Source: Rhodoferax sp.
GTDB lineage: Bacteria > Pseudomonadota > Gammaproteobacteria > Burkholderiales > Burkholderiaceae_C
Direction: 5' to 3'
Assembly: GCA_029865845.1 (NCBI GenBank)
Contig: JARXAM010000027.1
Location: 84,956-148,955 of the forward strand
Length of the DNA stretch: 64,000 nucleotides
The notes beneath the pieces are model-generated. The model was not told the origin of the DNA. It saw only the letters and a program-made list of their open reading frames with translations, and ran no database searches. Both the position numbers and the translations under genes were made by a program. Shown here piece after piece: positions 9,631 through 18,853 of this stretch (position 1 is its first letter; each line of letters begins with the position of its first letter).

Positions 9631-11535
9631 TCACTTCCCCCAAGAATCCTTCAACCCCACCGCCAAGTTAAACACCGGCTTGTCCGCCTTGTGGTCCAAT
9701 CGGTCGGCCACAAAGTACCCATGCCGTTCAAACTGAAACTTTTGGTCGGGCTGTGCGTTGGCCAGTGATGGCTCCACGATGGCTGTCACCACATTCAGGC
9801 TGTTGGGGTTCAGGCTTTCCAGGAAGTCTTTGCCGCCCGCGTCGGGTTGGGCGTCGCTGAAAAGGCGGTCGTACATGCGCACTTCAGCGTGCACGCCGTC
9901 GGCCACGCCCACCCAGGTGATGGCGGCTTTCACCTTCACCAGGTCGGCGCCGGGGGTGCCGCTCTTGGTGTCGGGCACTACGGTGGCCAGCACTTCGGTA
10001 ATCACGCCATTGGCATCTTTGGTGCAGCCGGTGCACTCGATCACGTGGCCGCCCTTCAGGCGCACTTTGTTGCCGGGCAGCAATGTGCCATCCGCGCCTG
10101 GCCGGGGCGGATAAAGGCGCTTGTAGCCCTTGGGCGGCACTTCTTCAAAGTCTTCGCGCTCTATCCACACCTCTTTGCCGATGGTGAAGTGGCGCATGGC
10201 GGGCGCTTGGGTGCCCTCCGCGACGCCTGGTGTCGCATCATGGTTCTGGTGGGGCAGGGCGGGCATGCTGCACGCGTCCAGATACGCGTCGCCACCTTGT
10301 GCGGCAAACACCTCGCCCCAGTTGGTCAGCACCAGCTTCACGGGGTTCAGCACGGCCATGCCGCGGTGGGCGGTGTTTTCCAAGTCTTCGCGCAGGCAGC
10401 CTTCCAGGGTGCTGTAGTCGATCCAGCTATCGCTCTTGGTCACGCCAATACGCTCGGCAAACAGTTGGATGGCGGCGGGCGTGTAGCCACGGCGGCGCAG
10501 GCCCACGATGGTTGGCATGCGCGGGTCGTCCCAGCCGCTTACCTTGTGGTCGTACACCAGTTGGGCCAGCTTGCGCTTGCTAGTGATGACATAGGTGAGG
10601 TTCAGGCGGGCAAATTCGTATTGCTTGGGCGCGGGGGCTGCCAGCAGGCCGGTATCAATGAGGCGGTCCATCAGCCAGTCGTAAAACGGGCGCTGGTCTT
10701 CAAACTCCAGCGTGCAGATGCTGTGGGTGATTTGCTCCAGTGCGTCCTCAATCGGGTGCGCAAAGGTGTACATGGGGTAGATGCACCAGGCATCAAGCGT
10801 GTTGTGGTGCGTGGCGCGGCGGATGCGGTAGATAGCCGGGTCGCGCATATTGATGTTGGGGCTGGCCATGTCGATCTTGGCGCGTAGCACCATGGTGCCA
10901 TCTTCATGCTTGCCGTCGCGCATTTCGCGGAAGCGGGCCAGGTTTTCAGCAGGCGTACGGGTGCGGAATGGGCTGTCCACACCGGGCTTGCCGAAGTCGC
11001 CACGGTTCACGCGCATTTGCTCGGGCGTTTGCTCGTCCACATAGGCGTGGCCGGATTCAATCAGCGCCTCGGCGGCGCGGTACATAAAGTCAAAGTAGTC
11101 GCTGGCCTGGTAGGGCGCCACGCTGTAGTCGCCGTGGCTGCCGTTCCAGTCAAAGCCGAGCCACTTCACCGCGTCGATGATGCTGTTGACGTATTCGGTG
11201 TCTTCTTTTTCGGGGTTGGTGTCGTCAAAGCGCAGGTGGCACACGCCGCCGTAGTCGCGCGCCAGCCCGAAGTTGATGCAGATGCTCTTGGCGTGGCCCA
11301 CATGCAGGTAGCCGTTGGGCTCGGGCGGAAAGCGGGTGCGGATTTTGGCCGGGTCGGGCTCGCCTTTGGCGTGGTGCGCGGCGTCGCCGGGGGTGCCTGC
11401 CCAGCGGCGGCTGGCGTAGGTGCCTTGTTCGAGGTCTCGCTCGATAATCTGGCGCAAAAAGTTGCTGGGTTTGACGGTTTCGGTGTTCGCGGGCGCAGAG
11501 TCGGCGGGGTGTTGCGCGGGGGTAGGGGTGCTCAT
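9631..11535 (-). CDS. glnS: Glutaminyl-tRNA synthetase
   Basis: Class I aminoacyl-tRNA synthetase that charges tRNA-Gln with glutamine using ATP in the cytoplasm. The HIGH-type motif appears as PEPNGYLHVGHAKS and the KMSKS-equivalent as VITSKRKL. FRFPP-type and LRFDDTNPEKE segments place it in the GlnRS/GluRS catalytic core, and a C-terminal beta-barrel anticodon domain follows. At 634 residues it is longer than the E. coli enzyme (about 550). The extra length is in the N-terminal tail and an insertion near AGTPGDAAHHAKGEPD, a pattern seen in betaproteobacteria. It is a single gene, divergent from the cyclase gene downstream. Confidence 0.97.
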   Translation of the reverse strand: MSTPTPAQHPADSAPANTETVKPSNFLRQIIERDLEQGTYASRRWAGTPGDAAHHAKGEPDPAKIRTRFPPEPNGYLHVGHAKSICINFGLARDYGGVCHLRFDDTNPEKEDTEYVNSIIDAVKWLGFDWNGSHGDYSVAPYQASDYFDFMYRAAEALIESGHAYVDEQTPEQMRVNRGDFGKPGVDSPFRTRTPAENLARFREMRDGKHEDGTMVLRAKIDMASPNINMRDPAIYRIRRATHHNTLDAWCIYPMYTFAHPIEDALEQITHSICTLEFEDQRPFYDWLMDRLIDTGLLAAPAPKQYEFARLNLTYVITSKRKLAQLVYDHKVSGWDDPRMPTIVGLRRRGYTPAAIQLFAERIGVTKSDSWIDYSTLEGCLREDLENTAHRGMAVLNPVKLVLTNWGEVFAAQGGDAYLDACSMPALPHQNHDATPGVAEGTQAPAMRHFTIGKEVWIEREDFEEVPPKGYKRLYPPRPGADGTLLPGNKVRLKGGHVIECTGCTKDANGVITEVLATVVPDTKSGTPGADLVKVKAAITWVGVADGVHAEVRMYDRLFSDAQPDAGGKDFLESLNPNSLNVVTAIVEPSLANAQPDQKFQFERHGYFVADRLDHKADKPVFNLAVGLKDSWGK

Positions 11536-11615
11536 CCGGCGATTTTAGACGCCGCTTCTCACGCTTAGCCGCACGCTTTACACTGTGACGGCGGTCAACC
11601 TCAGTTTTCAGTTCC

Positions 11616-12542
11616 TTGTCTATCGTTGCACCCTCGCCATCTTCGCCAGACTACCTGCCCCACCTGCAGCGTCTGTACCACCAGTCGCCTCTGTTGGTGG
11701 GGCTGTTTGATACATCCGATGTGTTGTGTTACGCCAACCCTGCGTGGTGTGACACCTTTGGGTTGACCGACCACCTTCCCATATCGTGGACTGCGCTCAT
11801 GCGGCACTGCCACGCTACCAACCAGGGGGTGGCTATCCGCACCCCCAACCTCGAGGCGTGGCTCACCTCCACCCGTTCGCGCCGGGGCAAGCAGCCGTTT
11901 CGCAGCTTTGAGGGCGATATGTGCGATGGGCGTTGGTTCAATGTGACCGAAACCACCGATGAGCAGGGCTGGATGCTGTGCATAGCCTTTGACATCACCA
12001 CCCTGCGCGTGGGTGCGCGCAGCTTGCGCCAGGCGCGCGATGGGGCCTTGCGGGCCGCCCAGGTGGATGCACTCACGGGCATTAGCAACCGGCCGCATGT
12101 GCTGCAACAGCTCGACATGCGTTTGCAGGAACTGCGCGAGCGGCAGCAGCCGTGTGGTTTGGTCATGCTGGATTTGGACAAGTTCAAAAGCATCAACGAC
12201 ACCTACGGCCACAGCGCCGGCGACATGGTGCTGGTGCACTTTGCCCGCCTGGTAGAGGCCACGCTGCGCCGGGGCGATGGGTTTGGCCGCATAGGCGGCG
12301 AAGAGTTCATGCTCTTGCTTCCCAACATCACGCCGCACGCGCTGACGCACGCGGTCAGCCGTGTGCTGGAGCTGTTGCGCGCGGCGCGCCCACTGATCCA
12401 CGTGCCACACTTCAGCTACACCTGTTCGGCGGGTTTGGCCATGCTCGATTCAAGTGCTGAGGTTGCCGACAACATGCGCCGTGCCGACGATGCCCTGTAC
12501 CGGGCCAAGGCGGTAGGCCGGAACCGCCTGGAATGGGCCTGA
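11616..12542 (+). CDS. PAS-GGDEF diguanylate cyclase
   Basis: Makes the second messenger cyclic di-GMP from two GTP. The N-terminal 130 residues form a PAS-like sensor (LLVGLFDTSDVLCYANPAW). A short helical linker leads to the GGDEF domain, which starts at VDALTGISNR and has LDLDKFKSINDTYGH and the active site GRIGGEEF. RRGD lies exactly five residues before GGEEF and fits the RxxD inhibitory site, so the enzyme should be product-inhibited. No transmembrane segments are seen, so it is cytosolic. The start is TTG 11616, since the first internal ATG would remove the PAS domain. A bidirectional terminator follows. Confidence 0.92.
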   Translation: MSIVAPSPSSPDYLPHLQRLYHQSPLLVGLFDTSDVLCYANPAWCDTFGLTDHLPISWTALMRHCHATNQGVAIRTPNLEAWLTSTRSRRGKQPFRSFEGDMCDGRWFNVTETTDEQGWMLCIAFDITTLRVGARSLRQARDGALRAAQVDALTGISNRPHVLQQLDMRLQELRERQQPCGLVMLDLDKFKSINDTYGHSAGDMVLVHFARLVEATLRRGDGFGRIGGEEFMLLLPNITPHALTHAVSRVLELLRAARPLIHVPHFSYTCSAGLAMLDSSAEVADNMRRADDALYRAKAVGRNRLEWA

Positions 12543-12561
12543 TGGTTTGAGGGGCCAAAAA

Positions 12562-12589
12562 AAAAGCGCACTGCATGCAGTGCGCTTTT
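12562..12589. terminator. Bidirectional intrinsic terminator
   Basis: A perfect 28-bp palindrome AAAAGCGCACTGCA/TGCAGTGCGCTTTT, with T-runs on both strands, lies between the converging cyclase and substrate-binding protein genes. Confidence 0.9.
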
Positions 12590-12630
12590 GGGCCGGCTGG
12601 CAACTTGCGTTGCCAAGGCGCTGGCTGTGC

Positions 12631-13773
12631 TTAGCGGATCACGCTGAGTTTTTCCAGCTTGCCACCCTTGATGGTCTTCAGTGTCAAAGCACCCTTCAAG
12701 ATGTCGCCCTTGTTGTCAAAGGAGATGTTGCCGGTTACGCCTTTGTAGTCCTTGGTGGCTGCCAGCACGGGCAGGTACTTGGCGGGGTCAGAAGAACCAG
12801 CCTTGACCATGGCAGCTACCATGACCTTCACGCCGTCGTACACGTAGGGGGCGTACACCTGCACGTCAGCATTGAACTTGGCCTTGAACTTGGCGTCAAA
12901 CTCGTTGCGGGCTTTTTCGAAGGGGCTGCCCGCTTCGATACCACCGGCTTCTGCGCAGAACACTTGGTTGTCAGTCACTGCATCGCCAGCGAGCTTCACC
13001 AATTCGGTGGAGCAGATGCCGTCACCACCCAGGAACTTGGCCTTGATACCCAAGGACTTCATTTGACGCAGCATGGGGCCAGCAACAGCGTCCATACCGC
13101 CAAAGAACACCACATCAGCCTTCTTGCCCTTGATGGTGGTCAGGATGGCGGAGAAGTCGGTTGCCTTGTCGGTGGTGAACTCTTTGGCAACCAAGTTACC
13201 GCCAGCAGCCTTCACTGCCTTCGAAAACTCTTCTGCCACACCTTGGCCGTAGGCGGTACGGTCGTCGATCACGGCGATGGACTTGCCTTTAAGTTCCTTC
13301 ACAGCGTACTTGCCCAGGGTGCCGCCCAACTGAGCGTCGTCAGCCACCAAGCGGAAGGCGGTTTTGAAGCCTTGGCGTGTGTACTTGGGGTTGGTAGCGG
13401 AGGGAGAAATTTGGGGAATACCAGCTTCGGAGTAAATGCTGGAAGCAGGAATGGTGGTGCCGGAGTTCAAGTGACCGATCACGCCCGCCACTTTGGCGTC
13501 CGCCAGCTTTTGAGCCACTGCAGTGCCTTGCTTGGGGTCTGCTGCGTCGTCTTCAGTCACCAGTTTGATGGTGACTTTTTTGCCGCCAATGGTCACACCC
13601 GCAGCGTTGAGTTCTTCGACAGCGAGGATGGCGCCGTTTTCGTTGTCCTTGCCCAAGTGGGCGATCGCGCCACTGGTGGGGCCAACGTGAGCGATAGTGA
13701 CAACCGCGTTTTGTGCGAAAGCCAGGCCAGTGGACAGGGCGATGGCTGCGGCTGCAACAAGTTTCAACTTCAT
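12631..13773 (-). CDS. Branched-chain amino acid ABC transporter periplasmic binding protein
   Basis: A LivJ/LivK-type periplasmic binding protein that captures leucine/isoleucine/valine or related amino acids for an ABC importer. It has a signal peptide (MKLKLVAAAAIALSTGLAFA) and the type I periplasmic-binding fold: TIAHVGPTSGAIAHLGKD at the start, GHLNSGTTIPAS, SPSATNPKYT, and VIDDRTAYGQGVAEEF. The 380-aa length is typical. The transporter permeases and ATPases are not beside it, so the partner must be elsewhere. The ligand is not certain from sequence. Its long 5' region (13774-14018) has no other gene. Confidence 0.92.
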   Translation of the reverse strand: MKLKLVAAAAIALSTGLAFAQNAVVTIAHVGPTSGAIAHLGKDNENGAILAVEELNAAGVTIGGKKVTIKLVTEDDAADPKQGTAVAQKLADAKVAGVIGHLNSGTTIPASSIYSEAGIPQISPSATNPKYTRQGFKTAFRLVADDAQLGGTLGKYAVKELKGKSIAVIDDRTAYGQGVAEEFSKAVKAAGGNLVAKEFTTDKATDFSAILTTIKGKKADVVFFGGMDAVAGPMLRQMKSLGIKAKFLGGDGICSTELVKLAGDAVTDNQVFCAEAGGIEAGSPFEKARNEFDAKFKAKFNADVQVYAPYVYDGVKVMVAAMVKAGSSDPAKYLPVLAATKDYKGVTGNISFDNKGDILKGALTLKTIKGGKLEKLSVIR

Positions 13774-14018
13774 AAAAGCTCCAATAAAAAAGTGTGAGTA
13801 AGTGTCTCACCGGGCGAACATTACAGCAAGTCTTCAGGGGTAAACATCAGGCTTGTACCCATATGGTACTTGTATTCGAATGTCTAATGCACTATGAATT
13901 TGATTGCTCCCAAAAACGGGATTTTCGCTCGTGCATGGGTCACGCTTTGGTGCGTGCGGCGGGTCAGGTGCACATGGCAAGTGCACGCTTCATCCCTTGG
14001 GTTGCGTGGCGGCGGTGC

Positions 14019-14609
14019 TCAGGCTAACAAGGTGTGGGCAAAGGCTTGTATGGCGGCAACGTCTGCTTCCAGCACCGTAAATGGCAGGCCTTCGCTCACC
14101 AGCGTGGCGCGCAGCCCCCGGTCCACCTCGCGCGCCTGGTCTTCGTCTTGAAACCGGCCGGTGTGTACGTACTTTTTGTCTCCGCGTTCCACCAAAATGT
14201 TGATGTTGTTGTGCTGCCGGTACCACTCCAAAATTTGCGCCCGGGTTTTCCCGATATCGCAGATGTTGTCCGGGTAGTGCTCGTTGTAGTACAGGAGCTG
14301 GGGCAACGAGCATTCCGTGATCAAAAACTGCACCTGTCCATCGAGTAGGTTGAGCATCTCAAACTGTCGCTGGGCAATGAAGTACTGGTTTTTCAGCACT
14401 TCGAGGTTGCTTTGCCATACCAATGATTTGGCGTAGTCGGGAATGGTCTCCACGGTTTTGTGGTGCAGGTGCAAGAACAACACAATGGCCGCCGAAAACA
14501 GCGACTTGTCGCTGCCCGGCCCGCCAATGATGTTGATCACCCGGGTGGGGTACAGCCGCATTTTGTTGTCGGGCAGGCTGTTGGGCACGGTGGTGTAACG
14601 CAAGGTCAT
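14019..14609 (-). CDS. P-loop NTPase-like protein with atypical Walker A (GGPGSDKS)
   Basis: The ORF track starts far upstream. ATG 14609, preceded by AGGAG, is the better start and gives 196 residues. The protein opens with VINIIGGPGSDKSLFSAA, which aligns with a Walker A motif but has Asp in place of the invariant Gly before Lys. The following TVETIPDYAKSL resembles the NadR/AAA_28-type kinase domain, where ATP-binding proteins have VETIPEYAR-like segments, and FLITECSLPQLLYY looks like a Walker B-like strand. A nucleoside or NAD-metabolism kinase relationship is possible but unproven. It is followed by no co-directional partner closer than the LytTR regulator, 89 bp upstream. Function unknown. 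Confidence 0.7.
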   Translation of the reverse strand: MTLRYTTVPNSLPDNKMRLYPTRVINIIGGPGSDKSLFSAAIVLFLHLHHKTVETIPDYAKSLVWQSNLEVLKNQYFIAQRQFEMLNLLDGQVQFLITECSLPQLLYYNEHYPDNICDIGKTRAQILEWYRQHNNINILVERGDKKYVHTGRFQDEDQAREVDRGLRATLVSEGLPFTVLEADVAAIQAFAHTLLA

Positions 14610-14698
14610 GGCGGGCTCCTGTGGGTTCGTGGCACCCCCTGTTGTACCAGCAATAGCCCCCATTGCGAAAGGGGTTGGGCCGGTCCGTGGGGCAGTGC

Positions 14699-15559
14699 TT
14701 ACATGGCCTTGAAACGCGGTGCGTACAGACGGCTGATGGCCAGGGTTTCGGGTCGGTTGTGCAGGGTCAGGCTCATGCGCCCGGTGTCGTCGCGTGTCAC
14801 GCTGTGAATGGCGGTGGCGCGCACCACGGTGCCCCGGTGAATTTGCCAAAAAACGCCAGGGTCTAGTTGGGTCAGCAGGTCTTTGAGCGCTGTGCGCAAC
14901 AGGTATTCGTGGCCCTCGGTGAGCACCCGCACGTATTTGTCGGCCGCGTCAAAGTACAGCACATCGCCAATAGGCACCATGCGGATCTGTCCCGCAAACC
15001 CCACCTGTAGTACCTGCAAGGGGGCGGCGGTGTGTTGGTGCGGGGCTTGCGCGGCCAGCAGGCCACGCAGTTGGTGCAAGGCGGTGTCCAGCGCCGTGTT
15101 GCCTCCGGCACTTGCACCTGCCGCCATAGCCTCCACGGTGTGGCTGGCCTGCACCGTTGGGCTGGCGTCCAGTACGTTGCGCTGCAATTTCTGGACGGTT
15201 TTTTGCAGCCTCGCTGTTTGCACCGGCTTGAGCAGGTAGTCCACCGCCTGGGCGTCAAAGGCCTGCACCGCGTATTCGTCATACGCCGTCACAAACACCA
15301 GGGCCGGAAACGGCTGTTGCGGCGCGTGCGCGGGGGGCCATTGGTCTGCCAGCTCTATCGCCGCATCCAGCCCGCTCATGCCCGGCATGCGGATATCCAA
15401 AAACAGCACCTGGGGTGCGAGCTCCAGGGCCGCGTGGATGGCGGATGTGCCGTCCCCCACCACACGCAGCACCTCCAGCGCGGGCCAGGCGCGCCTCAGC
15501 TCGTCGCGCAGTGCCTGCGCCAGCAGGGGCTCGTCTTCAGCAATCAGGGCCGTGGGCAT
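14699..15559 (-). CDS. LytTR family response regulator
   Basis: A DNA-binding response regulator. The receiver domain is at residues 1-125 (LIAEDEPLL, phospho-Asp in LFLDIRMPGMSG, conserved Lys in DYLLKPV). A linker rich in Ala/Gln leads to a C-terminal LytTR domain (VLYFDAADKYVRVLTEG, FWQIHRGTVVRATAI). The start at ATG 15559 overlaps the end of the sensor kinase gene by 16 bp, which shows translational coupling and that the two form one pair (AlgZ/AlgR or LytS/LytR style). Target genes are unknown. Members of this family control envelope, exopolysaccharide or carbon uptake genes. Confidence 0.95.
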   Translation of the reverse strand: MPTALIAEDEPLLAQALRDELRRAWPALEVLRVVGDGTSAIHAALELAPQVLFLDIRMPGMSGLDAAIELADQWPPAHAPQQPFPALVFVTAYDEYAVQAFDAQAVDYLLKPVQTARLQKTVQKLQRNVLDASPTVQASHTVEAMAAGASAGGNTALDTALHQLRGLLAAQAPHQHTAAPLQVLQVGFAGQIRMVPIGDVLYFDAADKYVRVLTEGHEYLLRTALKDLLTQLDPGVFWQIHRGTVVRATAIHSVTRDDTGRMSLTLHNRPETLAISRLYAPRFKAM

Positions 15560-16611
15560 GGTTGGGGGGCAAAGGTAATGCGGGCGCACACGCCACCGCC
15601 GGGGGCGGCTACAAGTTGCAAAGCCGCGCGGTCGCCAAACGCGCTGGCCAGCCGTTCGCGTATCTGTTGCAGCCCAAAACCCTGAACGGCCTGTGCGCCC
15701 GCGTGGGCTTGCCAGCGGCTTGGGTCTGCCCCCATGCCGGTGTCGTGCACCTCTAGCTGCAGCATGTCGTCAGCCAGCGCCGCTGCGATGCGGATGTGGC
15801 CGCCCTCCACTTTGGGCTCCAGCCCGTGCTGAATGCTGTTTTCCACCAGCGGTTGCAACAGCAGGGGGGGCACGGTCAGGTCGCGCAACGCAGGGGGAAG
15901 ATCTAGTTCGTAGCGCAGGCGCGGGCCCATGCGGATGGCCATCAGCTCTAGGTAGTCGCGCAAGCGGGCAAACTCATCGGCCAAGGTATGCCTGCCCCCT
16001 GGGGCTGTGCGCGATGCTTGCAGGGTGGTTCGCAGGTAGGCAATCAGGTGGTCCAGCATGGTTTGCGCCCGTGGCGGGTCCACGGCAATCAGTGCGCGCA
16101 AATTTGCCAAGGTGTTGAACAGCATGTGGGGCTCTAGCTGCGACTCCAAGAGCTTGAGCTGTGCCTCGCTGGCCTGGCGGCGCGCTACCTCCAGGTTTTG
16201 GCGCTCGGCGGCGAGTTGTTCGCGGCTTACAAATACCCAGCAAATGGTGCCGCCTGCCACCAGGCTCACAAACAGCATGCCCAAGGCCATGCGCGGCGCC
16301 TGCTTCCAGTACTGGAACGATGTGGTGCCCAAAATCAGGTCGGTGAGCAAATGCCCGGTGACATACCCAAGCACCACCGCTACCGGCACGATGTACAGCA
16401 GTCGGTGCACATGCACCTGCCAGTTATCCACAAAAAAGTGGTTGGCCCCTTCGATATACGCCCAAATGCTGATGCCGATGCAGTGCGAATACACCAGGTT
16501 CAAGCCCAGGGAATGTTTGTCAAACAGCGTGATGGCAATCGCAATCACGGTGTTGAGCACCAATACTTTCAGGCCGCGCAGAACCCGCGCGTGGGAGAAA
16601 TAGGATGGCAT
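15544..16611 (-). CDS. LytS/AlgZ-type sensor histidine kinase
   Basis: Membrane histidine kinase of 355 residues. Four transmembrane segments fill the first 140 residues, then a coiled linker leads into the HisK_5 motif LEPHMLFNTLANLRALI, where the His is the phosphorylation site, and an HATPase domain (PPLLLQPLVENSIQHGLEP, VHDTGMGADP, GFGLQQIRERL). It is the partner of the overlapping LytTR regulator. There is no periplasmic sensor domain, so the signal is probably sensed within the membrane. The first gene of the pair, it has its own promoter region of only about 20 bp after the 2TM gene, so it may be transcribed with it. Confidence 0.94.
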   Translation of the reverse strand: MPSYFSHARVLRGLKVLVLNTVIAIAITLFDKHSLGLNLVYSHCIGISIWAYIEGANHFFVDNWQVHVHRLLYIVPVAVVLGYVTGHLLTDLILGTTSFQYWKQAPRMALGMLFVSLVAGGTICWVFVSREQLAAERQNLEVARRQASEAQLKLLESQLEPHMLFNTLANLRALIAVDPPRAQTMLDHLIAYLRTTLQASRTAPGGRHTLADEFARLRDYLELMAIRMGPRLRYELDLPPALRDLTVPPLLLQPLVENSIQHGLEPKVEGGHIRIAAALADDMLQLEVHDTGMGADPSRWQAHAGAQAVQGFGLQQIRERLASAFGDRAALQLVAAPGGGVCARITFAPQPCPRP

Positions 16612-16632
16612 AGAGCCCGCAGTATGCCGCGC

Positions 16633-16929
16633 CTACCAGGGGTCGCGCAGGGTTTCGAGGCGCTGGCGCTCGCGCTGCACCAGGGTGCTAAAGAAGCTGG
16701 ACCGGAGCGGGCTTAGCACCACCACCACGCCATGTACCGCCAAGCCCAAGCCCCAACCGAGTGAGGAGAACACGGCCCAGTGGTGGCCGTGCAGGGTAGC
16801 CCACGTCGCCATAGCCCCATTCACGAGCACAAACACCAGGGCATGGATGTACCAGCCCATTTTGGCACCCGCGCGCTTGCGGGCCAGGCGGTCGAGTTCA
16901 GCGGGGGAGAGGTGGGTGAGTGCGTTCAT
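16633..16929 (-). CDS. Small 2TM-domain membrane protein
   Basis: A 98-aa protein with two hydrophobic helices (ALVFVLVNGAMATWATL and GWGLGLAVHGVVVVL) flanked by charged ends, matching the 2TM domain pattern. Its stop lies about 20 bp before the kinase gene, and a strong AGGAG precedes its ATG. 2TM domains are often found beside or fused to LytS-type kinases, so it may help this two-component system. The biochemical role is not known. Confidence 0.8.
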   Translation of the reverse strand: MNALTHLSPAELDRLARKRAGAKMGWYIHALVFVLVNGAMATWATLHGHHWAVFSSLGWGLGLAVHGVVVVLSPLRSSFFSTLVQRERQRLETLRDPW

Positions 16930-16956
16930 GGTGTGCTCCTTGCGCGCTACGGTGGT

Positions 16957-17370
16957 TTACAAAAGCCCCAGCCACTGGCCCCAGACCAGTTGACCCAGGT
17001 AGCGGCCGGGTAGCAAGGTGAAGGCACCCGCACCCAGGCAAGCGCTGACGTACAGGCTTTGCATGATCTTTTGATGGCGGCTGATGTCTTTCAAGTACAA
17101 AGCACGGAATGCCCCAAAAAGCCCCGCCAGCGTGAGCGGTACAAAGAGGTGGATCCAGGTGAAGCCCGCCCAGTTGGGCAGTTGGTAGTCACGAATGAAG
17201 ATGGCGCTGATCGCGGTGGCCAGCATCAGCGTCACCCAGGCATAGCCCGCTGCGCGGTGCAGTCGGGCGCGCTGCACACGGCCTTTGCGAGCCCACAGGG
17301 CGACCGGACCGAGGGCCACGGCGGACAGCGCGGCGGCCAAGTGAATGGCGATTAAAGGGGTGAGTTGCAT
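16957..17370 (-). CDS. DUF2306-like four-helix membrane protein
   Basis: With the start at ATG 17370 the protein has 137 residues and four predicted membrane helices (LIAIHLAAALSAVALG, AWVTLMLATAISAIFI, FTWIHLFVPLTLAGLFG, SLYVSACLGAGAFTLLPG). The HLAAALSA opening, the charged RLHRAAGYAW turn and the DISRHQKIMQSLYV segment are typical of DUF2306, a family of unknown function with conserved histidines that might bind metal or heme. It ends 28 bp before the 2TM gene and is probably co-transcribed with it. Confidence 0.75.
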   Translation of the reverse strand: MQLTPLIAIHLAAALSAVALGPVALWARKGRVQRARLHRAAGYAWVTLMLATAISAIFIRDYQLPNWAGFTWIHLFVPLTLAGLFGAFRALYLKDISRHQKIMQSLYVSACLGAGAFTLLPGRYLGQLVWGQWLGLL

Positions 17371-17556
17371 GGTTGAGGGGGCGTTGTTGTGGCGTGGCGT
17401 GACTGTGCCAGCGACACATTGCGCCGCCCACCGGTTTGCGACGGAATGCAGGGCGCACACCGTGAAACGCATTTGCGTAGCGCGAACGGCCGCTGCCAGG
17501 CGGGGACTCTGCCCGTGTGTCGCTGCTGTGCCTCACAGGCTTTCTAGAATCGGCGC

Positions 17557-18843
17557 ATGAACAAACAACGCATAGGAGTCGCTGCGGTCGTGGCAGCGCT
17601 GCTGGCCGGGGGCGGCTGGTGGTGGACGCAGCAGAGCAGCGCGGGCCGGGTGGAGTACCGCAGCGCCGTCATCACCCGTGGCAGCCTGCAGGCCACGGTG
17701 GCCGCCAGTGGTGCCGTGAGCCCGGTGGCACAGGTGAGCGTTGGCACCCAGGTGAGCGGCCAAATTCGTGAAGTACTGGTGGACTTCAACAGCGAAGTCA
17801 AAGCCGGCCAACTCATTGCCCAGATTGACCCCGAGACCTTTGAATACCGGGTGCGCAGCGCTCAGGCCGATGTGGATGCCGCCCGCGCCGCCGTGCTGAC
17901 CGCGCAGGCCAACGCACTGGCCGTGCAAACGCAGGTGTCGCGCGCGCAAGTAGATGTGGACGAAGCCCGCCGCGACTTCGACCGCAAGCAAAGCCTGGCC
18001 GATCAACAGTTCATCGCCACGAGTGAGGCCGACAAGGCCCGCGCCCTGGTGAATACCAGCCAGCAAGCCTTGAAGAGCGTGCAGGCCCAGGTGGGCGTGG
18101 CCCAGGCGCAGGTGATCACTGCGCAGGCCAATGTGGCCCAGCGCGAGGCGGCGCTGGCGCAGGCGCGTATCGACCTGGCGCGCACCCGCATCACCTCGCC
18201 GGTGAACGGCATCGTTATCAAGCGCACCATTGAGCGCGGCCAAACGGTGGCCAGCAGCCTGCAAGCGCCCGAGCTATTTGTGATTGCCCAAAACCTCTCC
18301 GACATGCAGGTGGAGGCCGCTATTGACGAAAGTGATGTGGGCCGCCTGCAAACCGGTCAGAAAGCCAGCTTTACGGTGGACGCCTTTCCTGGCCAAACTT
18401 TTGAGGGCCGCATCCGCCAGGTGCGCAAGGCAGCCACCAATGTGGCCAATGTGGTGACGTATGTGGCCATCATCGGCTTTAAGAACGAAGGCGGTCAGCT
18501 ACTGCCCGGCATGACGGCCAATGTGCGCGTCATCACCGACCAGCGCGACAACGCCCTCAAGGTGCCCAACGCCGCACTGCGCATGCGCATTGAAGGCCTA
18601 GACGCCCCCGCTGGCGGGCGTGGCCCGGGCCGGGGCCGCGTCTACACCCTGGGGGTGGATGGCAAGCCGCAGGCGGTGGCGGTGCGCATTGGTGTGTCAG
18701 ACGGCAGCAGCACCGAGTTGCTCGAAGGCAGCGACAACGGAGCGGCCTTGGCCGAGGGCACCGAGGTGATCACCGGCATCAAGACAGCGGCGTCTGCCAA
18801 GGCGGGCGGCACCGGTGGCAATGGCCCGCGCCCACTGTTTTGA
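17557..18843 (+). CDS. macA: MacA-like periplasmic adaptor (membrane fusion protein)
   Basis: Adaptor that links a MacB-type inner-membrane ABC exporter to an outer-membrane channel. A single N-terminal membrane anchor is followed by a biotinyl-lipoyl hairpin half (SVGTQVSGQIREVLVDFNSEVKAG), a long alpha-helical coiled hairpin of about 100 residues, the second lipoyl half (ITSPVNGIVIKRTIERGQTV), a beta-barrel domain, and a membrane-proximal domain. The C-terminus has a Gly-rich insert (APAGGRGPGRGR). It is the first gene of a three-gene operon with an ATPase and a permease. Substrate not evident: macrolide, peptide or siderophore relatives exist. Confidence 0.92.
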   Translation: MNKQRIGVAAVVAALLAGGGWWWTQQSSAGRVEYRSAVITRGSLQATVAASGAVSPVAQVSVGTQVSGQIREVLVDFNSEVKAGQLIAQIDPETFEYRVRSAQADVDAARAAVLTAQANALAVQTQVSRAQVDVDEARRDFDRKQSLADQQFIATSEADKARALVNTSQQALKSVQAQVGVAQAQVITAQANVAQREAALAQARIDLARTRITSPVNGIVIKRTIERGQTVASSLQAPELFVIAQNLSDMQVEAAIDESDVGRLQTGQKASFTVDAFPGQTFEGRIRQVRKAATNVANVVTYVAIIGFKNEGGQLLPGMTANVRVITDQRDNALKVPNAALRMRIEGLDAPAGGRGPGRGRVYTLGVDGKPQAVAVRIGVSDGSSTELLEGSDNGAALAEGTEVITGIKTAASAKAGGTGGNGPRPLF

Positions 18844-18853
18844 AGGGCCGCAC

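Noticed and set aside
12547-13797. 416-aa + strand ORF
   Set aside because: Antisense of the amino-acid binding protein gene, and it begins inside the terminator.
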